Positions 13,466-26,187 of a stretch of 35,543 bases of DNA are shown here, one piece after another (within the stretch, counting starts at the first letter, position 1; each line of letters begins with the position of its first letter). The notes beneath the pieces are model-generated. The model saw nothing but the letters and a program-made list of their open reading frames with translations, was not told the origin of the DNA and searched no databases. Both the position numbers and the translations under genes were made by a program. The DNA is taken from assembly GCF_000003605.2 (NCBI RefSeq), contig NW_003156751.1:3742-39284 (forward strand), given 5' to 3'. This DNA comes from Saccoglossus kowalevskii. Its lineage: Eukaryota; Hemichordata; Enteropneusta; Harrimaniidae.

Positions 13466-16400
13466 GTTTACATCAGTAACTTATTTGGAAAGCCTACGTT
13501 ACCATGATTACAAGCCTAGTTACAATGTTATCTTCATTAACTGGAATGAAATATAGAAACAATAGCTCATCCTTAACCACGCAAAATGTAAAATATCATG
13601 ATTTTGAAATCATACATCTTGCATTAGTATTCATTCATTGTATTTTCTTGATATTCTTTTTAAAATTATGTAGTTTTGTATGTAGTTTTTTTCAACTCGT
13701 TAATAAATATATGATATTCAAGGGGATATACCATGTACAAATTTAATTAACTAAACTGATATCGCAATGATATTTATATTACTTTCAAAATGGTAATTAA
13801 TTCCTCACAATCTCATTCATCAGCCCATCAGATGTATAAATGAATACATTAGTTTATTTTATGACTACATTGAACGTTCAAACGACTCGTCTTAGGAGAA
13901 TTGAAACGTTACTAGTGCTTACGTTGAAATTAGATTTGGCGCTGGCGCTGAACCAAAGTATTATACCCTGGAGTTGCATTGTCTGTATCTTGTTTCGAAA
14001 TTCAACAAGTAAAACAAAAACACGGAATTCAAGAACAAATGGAAAATTGAGAGATAAAATTTGGTAGTTTGATATAATGGAGAACATTATGTTTCACTGC
14101 TGAGATTCTTTACCATAAAGTCTGTTAAAACGATGTTTCAAAATATGTAAATATGGTTATGTATAAAGAAATCGCAGAGTCGTGACGTAATAATTAGAAT
14201 CAGGTGATCGTTAAGATTTTTCTGTCGTTACCTTGCGAATAAAATATAGACACATATAGTAAATAGTTGGAATGGCCTCACTTCCATGTTTATTTTATTG
14301 TAAAACACGTGACATCATGTAGCCAGTACGAAATCGATTAGAGTACTAGATGTGTAATTGTTGGTGGTTAGGATGGGTGTTGATTCATCCATAATGACGC
14401 AATGTCGCCATTGAGAAAGCCGTACATCATAAATATACTCAAAGCTTGGCTTATGATATACAGTAATGCAAACGATCGCTGGGTATAAATGAGTACGTTG
14501 GACATAGTAAAAACAAACCCTTTAAGTCTGCATAACGATAATTGGTGTTTTTTCTACGGCAAATGAGCAAAATGTGTATCACAGAAAGGTCAAGTACACT
14601 TATAAAGTCAGGGCGTCGGGCAAAAACTATCAAGAGCGCGACTCCTCTAATGAAATCAGTCTATACCATTTTGTCAACATCTTACGCTATACTACTTGAT
14701 GATAACAACTGCTGACAGTCCAATATACAGCCATGTCTGCCAGAGATTTCCAGGTCTGTGACGTCAGCACAGTAAGATTAATCCGCCTCAGCTTGAGACA
14801 ATCAAAACCAGCTAGTATAATTACATTGGCGGGGTATTGTCAATTATAGCGATGTCAGCAACTATAAACGGAAACTGACAAGGTGAAATGCATCTGCAAA
14901 AGTCAAAGGTTGCGAGGACCTGACATAAACATTTACATGATTTATTTTATGTTAATATTGTACAAATATACCCACTTTAATGTATATTTCACAGGATTCC
15001 TCTGATTGATGTGTGATGTGATGTATTAGGTACGCTATTTGCATAGAATTCATATATGTTGTATAAATCTCCGCATCTTTATTTATGAGTGCATCATTGA
15101 CTCAATTAATTTGATTTTTCAATTAATCTTTATTAGTATGAATTAGAAAATAATTAAATAATGAGCGAAATAATATATATCAGAATTATATGTGTATTCA
15201 CTATTAAGACAGTATTTCAAATAAACTGCGGGACAGGGCATTAAAGACGTAACTATTTTAAAATAGTTAATAACATTGACAGGATGGTAGATATTTGACT
15301 GAAAGCAGAGGTACAAGTCACCTTGAAAAAACAATATAGACAGAAAGAAAATATCCGAGGCACTTAATTTTGTTAAGTGTACATAGTAGACTCCTGCCTC
15401 CTGCACCAGCTGTCTTGAAACTATTTCAGGACAAATAAATGTGATGTTCAAAAATGCTCATATTTGTAGTTAGGTTTAATAAATACAATACTGATAATAA
15501 AGAGCTAATAATAATCGTCGATTAAACAGAAATGGCCGTAGAAATCTCGTTGAAATCTCGCTAAGAACGAGGGATTTGTTTTTCCCCGTTAAGTAACCAT
15601 TGTATTTGGAACAGCGGAGATGGAAAACTATTTGAGAAGCAAAAACACAAGTATATTCATTAAAAATAATAACTGCATAATGATTGCCAGTTCAAAAGAA
15701 ACGATAGGTATATGAAGGTTATAATGATTTATTAGAAATTGGATTCATCGGAAACTTTTTACATGGCTCAGTTATACGGTTTATTATGAAGCCAATTGGC
15801 AAGAATGTTCTTTGTATAACCCAACATTAAAGGAACCGTATGCAATTTGAAAGCAAATTTAATTAGATCGATGAATGTCGCCCTTTCAATCAGTAAGCTA
15901 ATCATCATTGTTGTAACCATCACGTGTCATTGCAGAAGAAATTCTCGACAGAAATAACTTTCGATAACCTATAAGAACATGATGAGACATACTGATGGCG
16001 CCTTAACGTCCCTAATTAATCATGATTTTTATGTTGTTCTTGAATCCATTTGTAGGTGATTCGGTGACACGTTTTGAGATTAAATACAAAGATACATTGC
16101 GGTATATATTATGACTACTTTGTCTTCCACGTTCAGAATACCACACTGGTATTGACACGGCATTGGGGCTTGTCGTAGACGTTCAAATCGTTCATGATTA
16201 AAATATACATTTTGCAGGAAATTTTTATTATATTATTTATATAATAATATACAAATTAATGTATGACTATTTTTTTAATTAATTGATCTCTAAGTCTGCT
16301 CATCTTGGTAGTATCAAATTCAAAATTATTCCTGTTAATATACATATAATTCAATATACTTCAATAATTTCAAATTGACGTGGTTTTTGACGACATGATA

Positions 16401-18830
16401 ATAGTACTCCCATAATTCATTGCATTCCATCTGTATATGTGAGACTTTATTTTGCGAAAGACAGACTGAAAGGTTTGTCGCTTGTCATGAGATGTTCAAT
16501 AAAATGGTACAGAAGAGTTTTTGCCATTTTTTTTTCATTTTTTACAATATTTAGGGGAAAACTACTTAAAATAAACCTCGTAAGCGATACAATTTCCCCC
16601 ACATGAATCAGGATCAGATTCACAATGCGTGCAGACTTTCTGAGATTCATATAAATACATGTTTGGAATTCGATGCAAACAATATACACACTAAAATCAC
16701 TGCAATTTTGACTTCCCGTTTCACGCATGAGATGCGTAACGTATAGTGTTATTTTATTATTAATATGGGATAACTACGAATTTAATTCCATGCCTAGTTG
16801 TAAAAAATAATAAAAAAATAATGTTTGTTTACAGTTAGGTGCTTTACTACTGTAATCCATTGTGTTACTAAGTTACCAAGGCCATATAGAGGGACGCACC
16901 GTAAAAATAAATTGGTTCCGTATCTGTACATACGGCTGTGATAACTTTCATAAGACAACGGAACACAACACAATACGAGTCAACTCAACTCACTTCACCA
17001 CACCGCAACAGTACAAACCGAACACTTAGATTGTTTAGATTACTCATGTGATAAACGAAAGTGTTTGCAATCAGGAAAATGTAACTCAGTGGATTGAGTT
17101 TTGGCAATGTTATGTAAAACATATACATTGAACGTTAATGGCCACCATTACGATGTTCACGGCGTTATGTCTCTGTCTTGTCATTGTATAATTGCAATGT
17201 TCCAAAGAATGAATGATTAGAACCATCTAATCGAATAATCTTATTTTTGTTCTCATTATGGTGCATGTTCTTTCGATTTTAAGCCATTTTCCCGAGAAAA
17301 TAGAAGCAAATTACATCAGTCAATCTGTACAGTTTGATGCAAATGTAAGTTATTCCCTACCATGTACACACGCTCTAGCTAAATATTAATGTAAACCAGT
17401 GGAAAAATAATTAAATACAGAACCCCATGACTAATTCGGTTTAGTAATAAAAATCATGATTTAAAATTGCATTTCCACTGTACAACATATACAGAGCAAC
17501 CCCACTGATCATTTTGATCACAATGAGAAGTGATGAAATCAGTTGATATGGAAACACATATTTGAATATTTGACCTCTGAGGAAAGTTATTGACTCGTGG
17601 TTTATAATCACCGAATAAATACTTAACTTTCATTTCTGTAGCCACTCAAGGTCATGTGCATGTGTGCGTTTTGTCTGACTTTATTTTAAATTTGATTTAA
17701 GGATTATGTTTGATAATGTTTCTCGCGCACTTTACAAAACCCACAGCTCATATAATGCCTAGAGGGGTCTGTGAGAAGTTATACACAAAACAAAATGAAA
17801 CTTTAAGAATACGTAAAAATAAGTGAATACAAAAATGATGTTAGGGTTTCGTGTCAATATCAAACCGGCATTATAATAGAGCGTGTTCATGATGAATAAT
17901 ACATGCTTAAATAAAGCTACGGCGGTGATGTGTTTATGCACATTTATACGGCACGGTTGCTTCAGCCTACATCAATGTCACGAAAACTGATTACGGCAAT
18001 AGCCTACAGATAAAGACATGATTATCCGGGAATAAAGATGTGTATTTAGGAATTCAATCATGGTTAATGTAATATCGAGAAGAAACAGGTGTGTTCATTG
18101 AGACCAGCACTATATGTAAAAACAGAAATCCGCTTGTATTAGAGAACCGTGTATCTGCGAGGGCAAGTCATCCCAAACATATTAGACGTGTCTTGACAAT
18201 TTTGTAACAACTTTTGGTATTATATAAATTAAATTAGCTAAACGGAAATATAATGAAAGTAATATCGTATATAATAATTTGCTGCTATTTGTCCGATAGA
18301 TGGATTCAATGATAATAATAATAATCATACGCACTATAGGATTTGCCAAAACATTTTACCGTGCGGCAATTTTGAATGGCTGCATCAATATTTGTGTCAT
18401 TGCAGTTGTTCAAATGGTTGTTTTGAAGAAATCGATTTTTATTTTGCATCTTACCTTTTTAAAATGTCTTATCCAAATACTGCTCACATTTTTTTCTAAA
18501 GATGTCGTCTAAATAAAATGCTTTTACCACAGTAGACACGTGAAATTAATGAAGTTCAAGTCCAGGTGTATTAGTCTCAACGGAGCTGGCAACGATGATT
18601 AGTGACTCGCTTTCGCTGAGAAAAACTGCTTTCGATTTGTGAGGTACGCAGAATTAGAGATCTAATAAGAAGATAAACGTACCGTACTGTTACTGCCTTT
18701 TATATCTAATCAGTGATTCTTTTTAGACCGTAATCTCTGCAAATATCAACGAATCCCGAGACTGAAAGATTTATCATTAGAAGCCGATGAGGTCTGCTTG
18801 AAACCGTGTTCTGAAGCTGACAGTAATATT
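13466..18830. other. Long gene-free stretch
   Basis: More than 5 kb in which I can support no gene. Open frames (for example 13504-13746 plus, 15143-15451 minus, 16447-16728 minus) are AT-driven, rich in Ile, Phe, Lys and Asn, and lack domain motifs. Isolated sites: palindromic CRE TGACGTCA at 14759-14766, and CACGTG at about 14306, 15922 and 18539. There is no transposon-like inverted repeat or RNA gene that I can see. Confidence 0.5.
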
Positions 18831-18831
18831 G

Positions 18832-18843
18832 TGCGCATGCGCA
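18832..18843. promoter_or_regulatory. Perfect NRF1-type palindrome
   Basis: TGCGCATGCGCA is a full palindromic match to the NRF1 consensus. It stands alone in moderately AT-rich DNA about 70 bp before an ATTCT microsatellite. A weaker related site (TGCGCATGCG) lies at 22524-22533 and another (CGCATGCGC) at 25580-25588. Whether it marks a promoter is unknown, since no gene start is evident next to it. Confidence 0.5.
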
Positions 18844-18910
18844 TTGTGTCCACAGGTATAAGAAGTGAACCTTGGCCAGATTGTAGTTATGTGTCTTCAT
18901 GTGTTCTTCT

Positions 18911-18978
18911 ATTCTATTCTATTCTATTCTATTCTATTCTATTCTATTCTATTCTATTCTATTCTATTCTATTCTATT
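18911..18978. repeat. (ATTCT)n pentanucleotide microsatellite, 13 units
   Basis: Thirteen perfect ATTCT units plus a partial one, preceded by one imperfect unit. The same motif is the one expanded in human SCA10, where it forms an easily unwound DNA element. Here it is only a short simple repeat. Confidence 0.95.
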
Positions 18979-19645
18979 AAATTCTTACGGTTAGACTATA
19001 TCTCATAGTCAATATGTCTAATATTCTGAAATTGAATAATGCCAATTTGTCATCAATTATGACATCTCAGTACTATTTAAAAATCAGAAACTCGAGGAGA
19101 ATAATTCTCATATGATACACCTGTTTGCTCTATGGTGACTTATTTCACATTGGCAGCTCGTCTCTGCCATTTGCTCTGATTAAGGTTTAACCATCAATCA
19201 GAAATGAGCATTTAGACAATTTGATTGCAGTCATCAACTTTCCAATGAAGACGTAGGACAAAGTACTCAGCACCTAGTATATGCGTGGATCGTGTGTTCT
19301 GGGGTACACCGGGGGTTTAGTGTGCTACATACAGTGAGGCAACGGAGAGGGATTTCTGAACGATTGCTTACCGACTTCATGGGTGATACATATTCCGTAC
19401 AAGTAAATAAGTATAAGGTGTTAACGGTTCACTGGAAATTACTCACTCTATGCTCTGTAATTACTAGGTGTATTTTGTAGACCACACACCGGCAGAACTA
19501 TTCAACCCATGGCAATACCGTCTTTATATGAAGCATGATTCGCGCGATTCTTGTGTTCATGGGAGTCACAATCAGGCATGTAACAGATTATCACATACAC
19601 ACCATCAGCATGATTCACGTACGAGGCGTGCCTAGTAAACAGCTA
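18979..19645. other. Intergenic, no supported gene
   Basis: No supported coding region. The open frame at 19292-19480 (plus) has no recognisable motif. GATTC(A/G)CG words near 19535 and 19610 add local CpGs. Confidence 0.5.
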
Positions 19646-19668
19646 CTGCGCTCACGTGACTCGCGCAG
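19646..19668. promoter_or_regulatory. Inverted repeat CTGCGC..GCGCAG around an E-box
   Basis: Perfect 6-bp arms (19646-19651 and 19663-19668) flank an 11-bp centre that contains TCACGTGA. It is CpG-rich and adjacent to the ATGA microsatellite. It looks like a composite transcription-factor site, but no transcript is known. Confidence 0.35.
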
Positions 19669-19685
19669 AATATTGAATTTAACAT

Positions 19686-19728
19686 ATGAATGAATGAATG
19701 AATGAATGAATGAATGAATGAATGAATG
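19686..19728. repeat. (ATGA)n tetranucleotide microsatellite, about 11 units
   Basis: Uninterrupted ATGA/GAAT repeat of 43 bases. The open frame through it on the minus strand (His-Ser-Phe-Ile repeats) is a by-product of the repeat. Confidence 0.95.
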
Positions 19729-19916
19729 CAGTTTTAGTGATATTTCTCGTAACCGCTGTACAAAAGAGTGTGATTCACGTGGTGTTCCTCTCATTTTCAT
19801 CATTGTGGCCGTCATAATCATAGCAGTGTAAGCATAAATAATGCCACCTAAATGACAATATTTTCATTTCTTAACTGATGTAGGCAGAAACAAAATAATC
19901 GCTATATCTATGACAC

Positions 19917-19996
19917 CGGACGTACTGAGACTATCGAGAACACAGGAGGTACTGAGACTATCGAGAACACAGGAAGTACAGAGACTATCGAGAACA
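19917..19996. repeat. 27-bp x3 near-perfect tandem repeat, frame-preserving
   Basis: Three copies of a 27-bp unit start at about 19920, 19947 and 19974, with only a few substitutions. The plus frame translates to T-E-T-I-E-N-T repeats with two linking residues and stays open from about 19883 to the TAA at about 20101. A possible 3' splice site (TTAACTGATGTAG) precedes the open stretch. There is no in-frame ATG before the repeat. It could be an exon of an unidentified plus-strand gene or a simple minisatellite. Confidence 0.85.
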
Positions 19997-20104
19997 CACA
20001 CTACATGACTGTTTGGTGTTTTCCGTCGTATAACACGGTTCTTTCACAAACAAAGCAACACAATTTGAAATTTATTAAGGCCACGCTGAGCTATTTTCTG
20101 TAAT

Positions 20105-21446
20105 GTTGTTATAGACTATCAAAATTTAGCCCGGGGTAATGAATTAAATATAATTGTTGTGTTACTTGGCTCCAATTACTGGGTTACAATTGTATTAGTG
20201 TATGAATGGACCTTTTCATGATAGGAATCAGTGGTCGTTTGGGATATATATTGCCTTTATGTTCAATAATTTAAATTGATTTGTTTTCATTAGGTTGAAA
20301 TGTTTGGATAGATAATTCACGCTAAACAGTCGAGAGATCGAGGGATATCCAGATTGAGACGGAGGCGTTGGATCAAAGCAATATAACTCACGGGTTATTC
20401 TGTAACGCTGCAACAACACACAGCTGGCGATGGGTGCCGCAGACAGAATTACCTAAAATTCGCAGTATTACTTCCTTAGTTAACGGCCTATTTGTGGGTC
20501 TCAAGACATACGGGGCCAAGGGGGGTATTATATCCTCGACCCCCATTTAGCATCCGAGTTGCCATACATTTAACATTCAGTAAACCGAGGCTTTATCTTG
20601 ATGGGGCCCGTCCATCTCTTTACGTGTGTCACAATGTAATGTACATCATTTGATCTGTCAACGTACTGCACAGTACATCATTCTCGATCCATATTTCACG
20701 CATACACTTTAGTAATTCTCTACCTTATATATCCACATTGTTCTACACCATGGGCTTTTAGTCAAATATAGCTACATCCTCAGAAAATAGAGCTGTTATA
20801 AATAAGCATTCGCGGTTTTTATATATTATGTTTTTGTCTACCTGAGCTTGCCATATTTTGCCACATCCCGAAGACTAAGAGACATAATACTAATCGGTAA
20901 GCAGTGTAATCGCTCCGTGCAATAACAAAGATACCGAACGATGGAGTTATCGAAAAGCTTACGTTGCCATTGTTTCGACATGTGACATAGCTTAGCCATC
21001 ACATCGTGCTCCAGATAAATGTATATGGAACATGGCGCTAGGTAGTCGTAGTCTTTGTAATTGTGGTAATATCGTAAATGGATTTTGTGTTGTTATAGGC
21101 AACAACGATCGTAATCATAATTCATAATCCTACTTCGAAAAAATGGAAGCTAATGATGGAAAGAATTCACAGTTTATTACTCCCATCGTTAAACGCATTG
21201 TACTTCTCAACTGGTGCCTAAATCTATATTATGTGCCACAGTGACCACATTCAATATTTAAAAGTGTGTCACGGCAGTGTATGAAGATATAACACTTTTT
21301 ATTCCTGTCCATACATAATACGGTACAGGTGCCATTTGAATGTACTCAGATATTACAAACAATGAAACTGCTTCAATTGATTAAACATTGTTATAATATC
21401 AGCCAAGCTTGAAATGGAAACGTGTGTGCCACATTCATAGCTACTA
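20105..21446. other. Intergenic, no supported gene
   Basis: No supported coding region. The open frame at 20368-20550 (plus) is GC-richer than its surroundings but has no recognisable motif. No array or RNA gene is seen. Confidence 0.5.
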
Positions 21447-21448
21447 TT

Positions 21449-21705
21449 ATTAGATTATTACGAGGATACCTCAAAGTATGCAGCGGAGGTTGATGCGACG
21501 GTGTACTGTCTACGTTTTGGATTTCGGCATTCTCATGATGTATCATTGAGCGGGAAAGATGTATAATAATAAGGTTATTACGAGGATACCGTAAACTTGA
21601 AGTATGCACTCAGTCAGTCAGTACGCCGTCGCATCGACCTAGATACTTCCGCTGTGCTGTCTTCGTGCATACTTTACGGTATCCTCATATTATGCAACCT
21701 TCGGT
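21449..21705. repeat. Imperfect foldback (inverted repeat) with an internal direct repeat
   Basis: The left arm, about 21449-21515 (ATTACGAGGATACC..CAAAGTATGC..GCGGA..TGATGCGACGG.GTACTG), pairs with the right arm, about 21622-21705, read on the other strand. The right arm has roughly 20 extra bases. The word TTATTACGAGGATACC also recurs in direct orientation at about 21576. The total of about 260 bp and the central spacer are compatible with a decayed MITE or foldback element, but I see no clean target-site duplication. Confidence 0.6.
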
Positions 21706-22778
21706 CATGGAACCAGTATACTACGTTAGCATATAAATGTTTGTTAAGTTATGAATTGAAGCGTGAAGCTGTGAATTCTTGGATACATGATATACCATTA
21801 TTTTGATATTACTACTATTAATTTAATTTGTTGCGAGATTGGGCTTATACGTATGTAAGTAAATAGTGTGTCTTGTGAATATGGTGAAATAAACTTTGTT
21901 CTGTCTTTTCTTTTGTGAGTAAATATTCTGATATATCACGGAGAAGTTGAATCACTGTCACCTTGTGGTTTCATTCAAGTTGTGTATGCATAACTGATGA
22001 TAATTTATGTGTAGAACGTATAATGTAGGAAACACTTTTCACGGTGCCTGGGAGTATAAGCTCATATAATAATCAGTCCGTGGCACTTGTTAATTTCAAT
22101 CTTTTAATTATTATCAATGATTATGATTTATCATCCGTGCATATAGTGGTATTACGTGCTCACGTTTGACGTGAACCATAATCATGAATTGAATACATGT
22201 TAGTTTGTAATTTCAATATACCATTATTCAAATAATGGACTAGTAGCACACTTCCACTTTTAATCTATGTATTTAAATTAATAAATCATTTTAATATATA
22301 CAAACAAACGATTCATTCATTGACTGATCAATCAAATAATAATGCCATAGTAGTAATATATATATTATATATATTATTAATTTTTCAATGAACGATTCAT
22401 TCACTGTAGCATGGTTGGAATTTTAATAACAGAATTGTCGACAGTTTAAGGCATAACCGGAGAAATCTTTGTTATATTGCATATTTATTTCATTTATACT
22501 CTCTCTGTCACTTGTGTATATGCTGCGCATGCGTATATATAAAGTAGAATGTGAGTGTCTTTGTGGCATCAATGGATATACATGTACAGTTGTACATATG
22601 AAAACCTTGCGTTGTTTACAAATTAGAACGTATCAATGATTATAAAATCGATTGTAATGTGTGCGTGTATGTTACATCAACGCTTTATTTAATAATTTCT
22701 GATTAGTCGTCATCATCTTGGCTTCCAATATGGCATCGATTGACTGCCACTTATTTTGCCTTTATGCAATTTAAAAAG
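21706..22778. other. Intergenic, no supported gene
   Basis: AT-rich, with palindromic (TA)-rich sequence at about 22350-22381 flanked by two AACGATTCATTCA words (about 22307 and 22390). NRF1-like TGCGCATGCG at 22524-22533. No gene is supported. Confidence 0.5.

Positions 22779-22848
<70 letters not shown>
22779..22848. repeat. Compound (AT)n(TG)n microsatellite
   Basis: About 20 AT units (22779-22819) run directly into about 15 TG units (22819-22848). Such compound tracts are typical of animal genomes and prone to slippage. Confidence 0.97.
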
Positions 22849-22850
<2 letters not shown>

Positions 22851-23025
22851 ACTGGTCATTTTATTAATGAACAAATTTATATCGAAATTGCGTTTTATGA
22901 ATGCCAAAAATAAAATTATGATTAGTAATGAAAACACGAATATTTCAACACAATTTGACTTTGAATTGTTAAAACTCAAATAATCCTATATACGTTCTTC
23001 AGTTGCAATTTGTTAAAAAAAAGCC

Positions 23026-23093
23026 TATATAAACATTTCAATGGGATTAAATGTACATATATTATAATTGTTTTATATTAATGAACATAGTTT
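23026..23093. repeat. Gap-flanking duplicated sequence, left copy
   Basis: These 68 bases run exactly to the first N and match 23448-23513 with only a 2-base indel (GG). The left contig thus ends with the same sequence with which the right contig begins, which is typical of an unmerged contig overlap. Confidence 0.95.
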
Positions 23094-23447
23094 NNNNNNN
23101 NNNNNNNNNNNNNNNNNNNNNNNNNNNNNNNNNNNNNNNNNNNNNNNNNNNNNNNNNNNNNNNNNNNNNNNNNNNNNNNNNNNNNNNNNNNNNNNNNNNN
23201 NNNNNNNNNNNNNNNNNNNNNNNNNNNNNNNNNNNNNNNNNNNNNNNNNNNNNNNNNNNNNNNNNNNNNNNNNNNNNNNNNNNNNNNNNNNNNNNNNNNN
23301 NNNNNNNNNNNNNNNNNNNNNNNNNNNNNNNNNNNNNNNNNNNNNNNNNNNNNNNNNNNNNNNNNNNNNNNNNNNNNNNNNNNNNNNNNNNNNNNNNNNN
23401 NNNNNNNNNNNNNNNNNNNNNNNNNNNNNNNNNNNNNNNNNNNNNNN
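23094..23447. other. Assembly gap (354 N)
   Basis: A run of 354 Ns. All open frames crossing it are meaningless. The flanking duplication suggests the true gap size may be zero and the order is an overlap, although a real tandem duplication with missing sequence is possible. Confidence 0.99.
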
Positions 23448-23513
23448 TATATAAACATTTCAATGATTAAATGTACATATATTATAATTGTTTTATATTA
23501 ATGAACATAGTTT
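23448..23513. repeat. Gap-flanking duplicated sequence, right copy
   Basis: These 66 bases start exactly after the last N and repeat 23026-23093 apart from the absent GG after CAAT. See the left copy. Confidence 0.95.
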
Positions 23514-25110
23514 CCTATTACTGTATAACAATTCAAACAAGGGAAGTCACACGAAACTTACAAATGTATTGCTGATTTGGGAAGAAAGTTATTTATTAAT
23601 TTGGTATCCAAGTGACACATTCGATAGCTTGTGGATTAAAATCATGCTCTATTCTCGCAACATGTTTTTATCGAATAATGTGACGAACGTCGATGACATG
23701 TTGACCTCAATATAGTGGCGATTTATCGTGCTTCATCAGCATAAAAACCCATTATTTTGTGAGCTGTTTTTATTTAGTTAAAAATTAAGGCGTGTTTGCA
23801 CTGTTTGTGCCCGGGTATGGGACATCTATGTTTCACTGAAATTAATCCGTGATCTAATTTGCTGCGTACAAGATTCAAATTATTTCATATTTGTAATTAA
23901 CAATAATATCTGTACTTATTGTTTGATAATGAAGCACAATAATCAATAATGTGATGAAACAACGATATGTATACATACATTACTCATCTAAATATATGTT
24001 CCGTCACGCACGCATACGCACACGTCGAATACATTATTTACTCAGCGACTTGACGTATTTCAGCATATATGACATTTAGGTCACTTTTAATGTGAGTTCG
24101 CTGAATGAGCCTTTTTAATTGGTTGCACAAAATGCCATCACCTTCGATGTTCACAAATCGTCACGTAACAGCTGATATTAATCATGACCACCGTAACTGA
24201 CTGAAATAGCCGCACTGTGATATATTATAACGTCTACTGGTGCTACCGTGCTCATCATCAGTTTTGCTGTAGGTGACAATTTGAAGAGATGTGATATATG
24301 ACCACACTATAATAGTACAACCCTCCCACACACAACCCATTCGATGTCACATAAAATACATAATAAATTAATTCAATTTGAAAAGATCAGGTTTTGAATT
24401 TAAGTACGCACTAGGAGGTTATGGACGTAGATTACATAGTATAAATTAAAGTGCCGTTACCATTAACAAACGCCACCCCTTGGGAACGACATCGCAATGC
24501 ATGGTTTATCGTTGATATTATCTGATGTTGAACACGTACAGAACGACCATTGAGAGCGCCCTTTACTATAAAGCGCACAGTAACATGAGTAACGATTGGT
24601 TATGTATTTGTTAATTTAAATCAGGTCCACGTGATGCGCTCATGTTTTATGTGTTGTCATATGACCATAAAATGACAATGATTTAATTAATTTGTACCAT
24701 GACTATCATGGCATATAACCACACAAAACTAACCATTGGCCAATTCAAAACAGAGGCTACAATATACAACAAGAACTGCGTTAGAGTCGCATTCCGTAGG
24801 TTGTTTAATTTGTATATACACTGTAAGACGTAGAGGGCGACAACACTATTATCACAGCGTACGGGTCAATATAACCAGCATTCATTTTAATTAATTAACT
24901 TTGCAAAACGACATTAAAAAATGATTGATAGCTCTTAACAAACTAATAAACTCTCTGCATTGTAATTAGCTTCTGAATCAGTACATATTCGCCTACATTG
25001 GCTTTTTTCGACAACCCTTGTGGCTATATTGGTTGGTTCTTTCGTTTTCATTCGATTATATCATGGTAGCAGAGTCAGCTGGCGCATACGTGATAATAAA
25101 ATAAATACGA
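23514..25110. other. Intergenic, no supported gene
   Basis: AT-rich with no supported gene. CTCF-like cores are at 24555-24563 (minus) and 24832-24840 (plus), and a CACGTG at about 24629. Nothing resembling an RNA gene is seen. Confidence 0.5.
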
Positions 25111-25117
25111 TACTTAC

Positions 25118-25134
25118 TATATGGGGGCCGCCAT
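25118..25134 (-). CDS. Candidate first coding exon (MAAPI..) with YY1-type start
   Basis: On the minus strand the sequence TTCAAGATGGCGGCCCCC combines a YY1 consensus (AAGATGGCGGC) with an ATG in excellent Kozak context (A at -3, G at +4). After 17 coding bases comes GTAAGTATC, a near-consensus 5' splice site (25117 downward), leaving phase 2. YY1 sites overlapping the start codon are common in first exons of animal genes. No downstream exon with a matching acceptor was identified below 25100, so the gene, if real, remains unknown. It could also be a chance match. Confidence 0.25.
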
Positions 25135-26187
25135 CTTGAATGACGCCTAAAACAAAATAAGAGACAAGTTGTGAAACGCGTTTATCAGATTCCTACAAAT
25201 CAGGACAAAAATACCAATCTTTCGAAAAAATACGGTCCGTTGGGGGATATTCCAAACAAATATGAGAAAATTACATGAAACCATTTGAACATGTAAGATT
25301 AAAATCAGATCATATGAAAATGTTTGCTTACAAATCTTTTGTTTAATCCGTATGAAACGTGTGCAGTGCGTTTTGGTCATTCTGTGCACGTTTTGAACGT
25401 CTGTTATCAGTTAGCTCAAGAGGTAAATAAACAGAATAATAAACAATCAATGTCAATAGAATGGACAGTACTTGGATAAAGCATATACATGATACAACAG
25501 TCCTTCTAGAGGGACTGTGATGATGCCAACAGAATATATGCTACGTTGTTGTACTTAAAGGGCGGTGGTCGTCGCTCCACGCATGCGCGAGATATGGTTC
25601 TCATACTATGAACAAAGATTGCAACATTACCAAGTTTAATTTGATATTTTTTGGTGATTGGAAGGTATCGAAGTAGTCACTTGTGGTAATTAGTCTACGT
25701 CGTCGTTAAGTTGTAAGCAGAAATGTTCATATAATTTAGAAACAGATGCCATCGCCAGTGAAAGTTCCATATGCAAATCACTTTTACATCTCTTAGGTTA
25801 AGCATCCAGCCATAACTCGCCTCACATGTTGAAACTTATAATTTTCATTTTAATCATGTTTCGAGTTTTTTTAATATGCAATTGGTATGCTGGAGTCTTT
25901 TACAGGCATTCTGAGAATCATTCGGACTGTCAGTTAGTAAAAAGAAATCCTTGTTGTTTCTCTATAGTTTTGATCGTATTTTGTCCTAAAATCCTCCCAA
26001 TTTGTGAAAGTTAATAAAATTGGAATCATTGTGTGTGAGATGATTCACCGAAAATGTGACACGACCATGTACACACTCTTAAATGATTGGACTCCTAAAT
26101 TGTAACGAAATGTATGGTAATTAAAACAAAATTAGCATGTGACGATGGTAAAATAAATGCACCACAGCTGCTTCTACAAACACGTTG
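25135..26187. other. Intergenic, one unconvincing short ORF
   Basis: An NRF1-like CGCATGCGC is at 25580-25588. The plus-strand open frame 25826-26014 (62 aa) starts with a hydrophobic stretch like a signal peptide and contains several Cys, but it has a second hydrophobic part and no recognisable family. I regard it as possible but unproven. Confidence 0.35.

Noticed and set aside
23051-23470. Open frames of 126-139 aa across the N run
   Set aside because: They consist of unknown residues from the assembly gap.
25826-26014. 62-aa plus-strand frame with a signal-peptide-like start
   Set aside because: It has a second hydrophobic segment, no conserved Cys pattern that I know, and no promoter or splice evidence, so it is not called as a gene.
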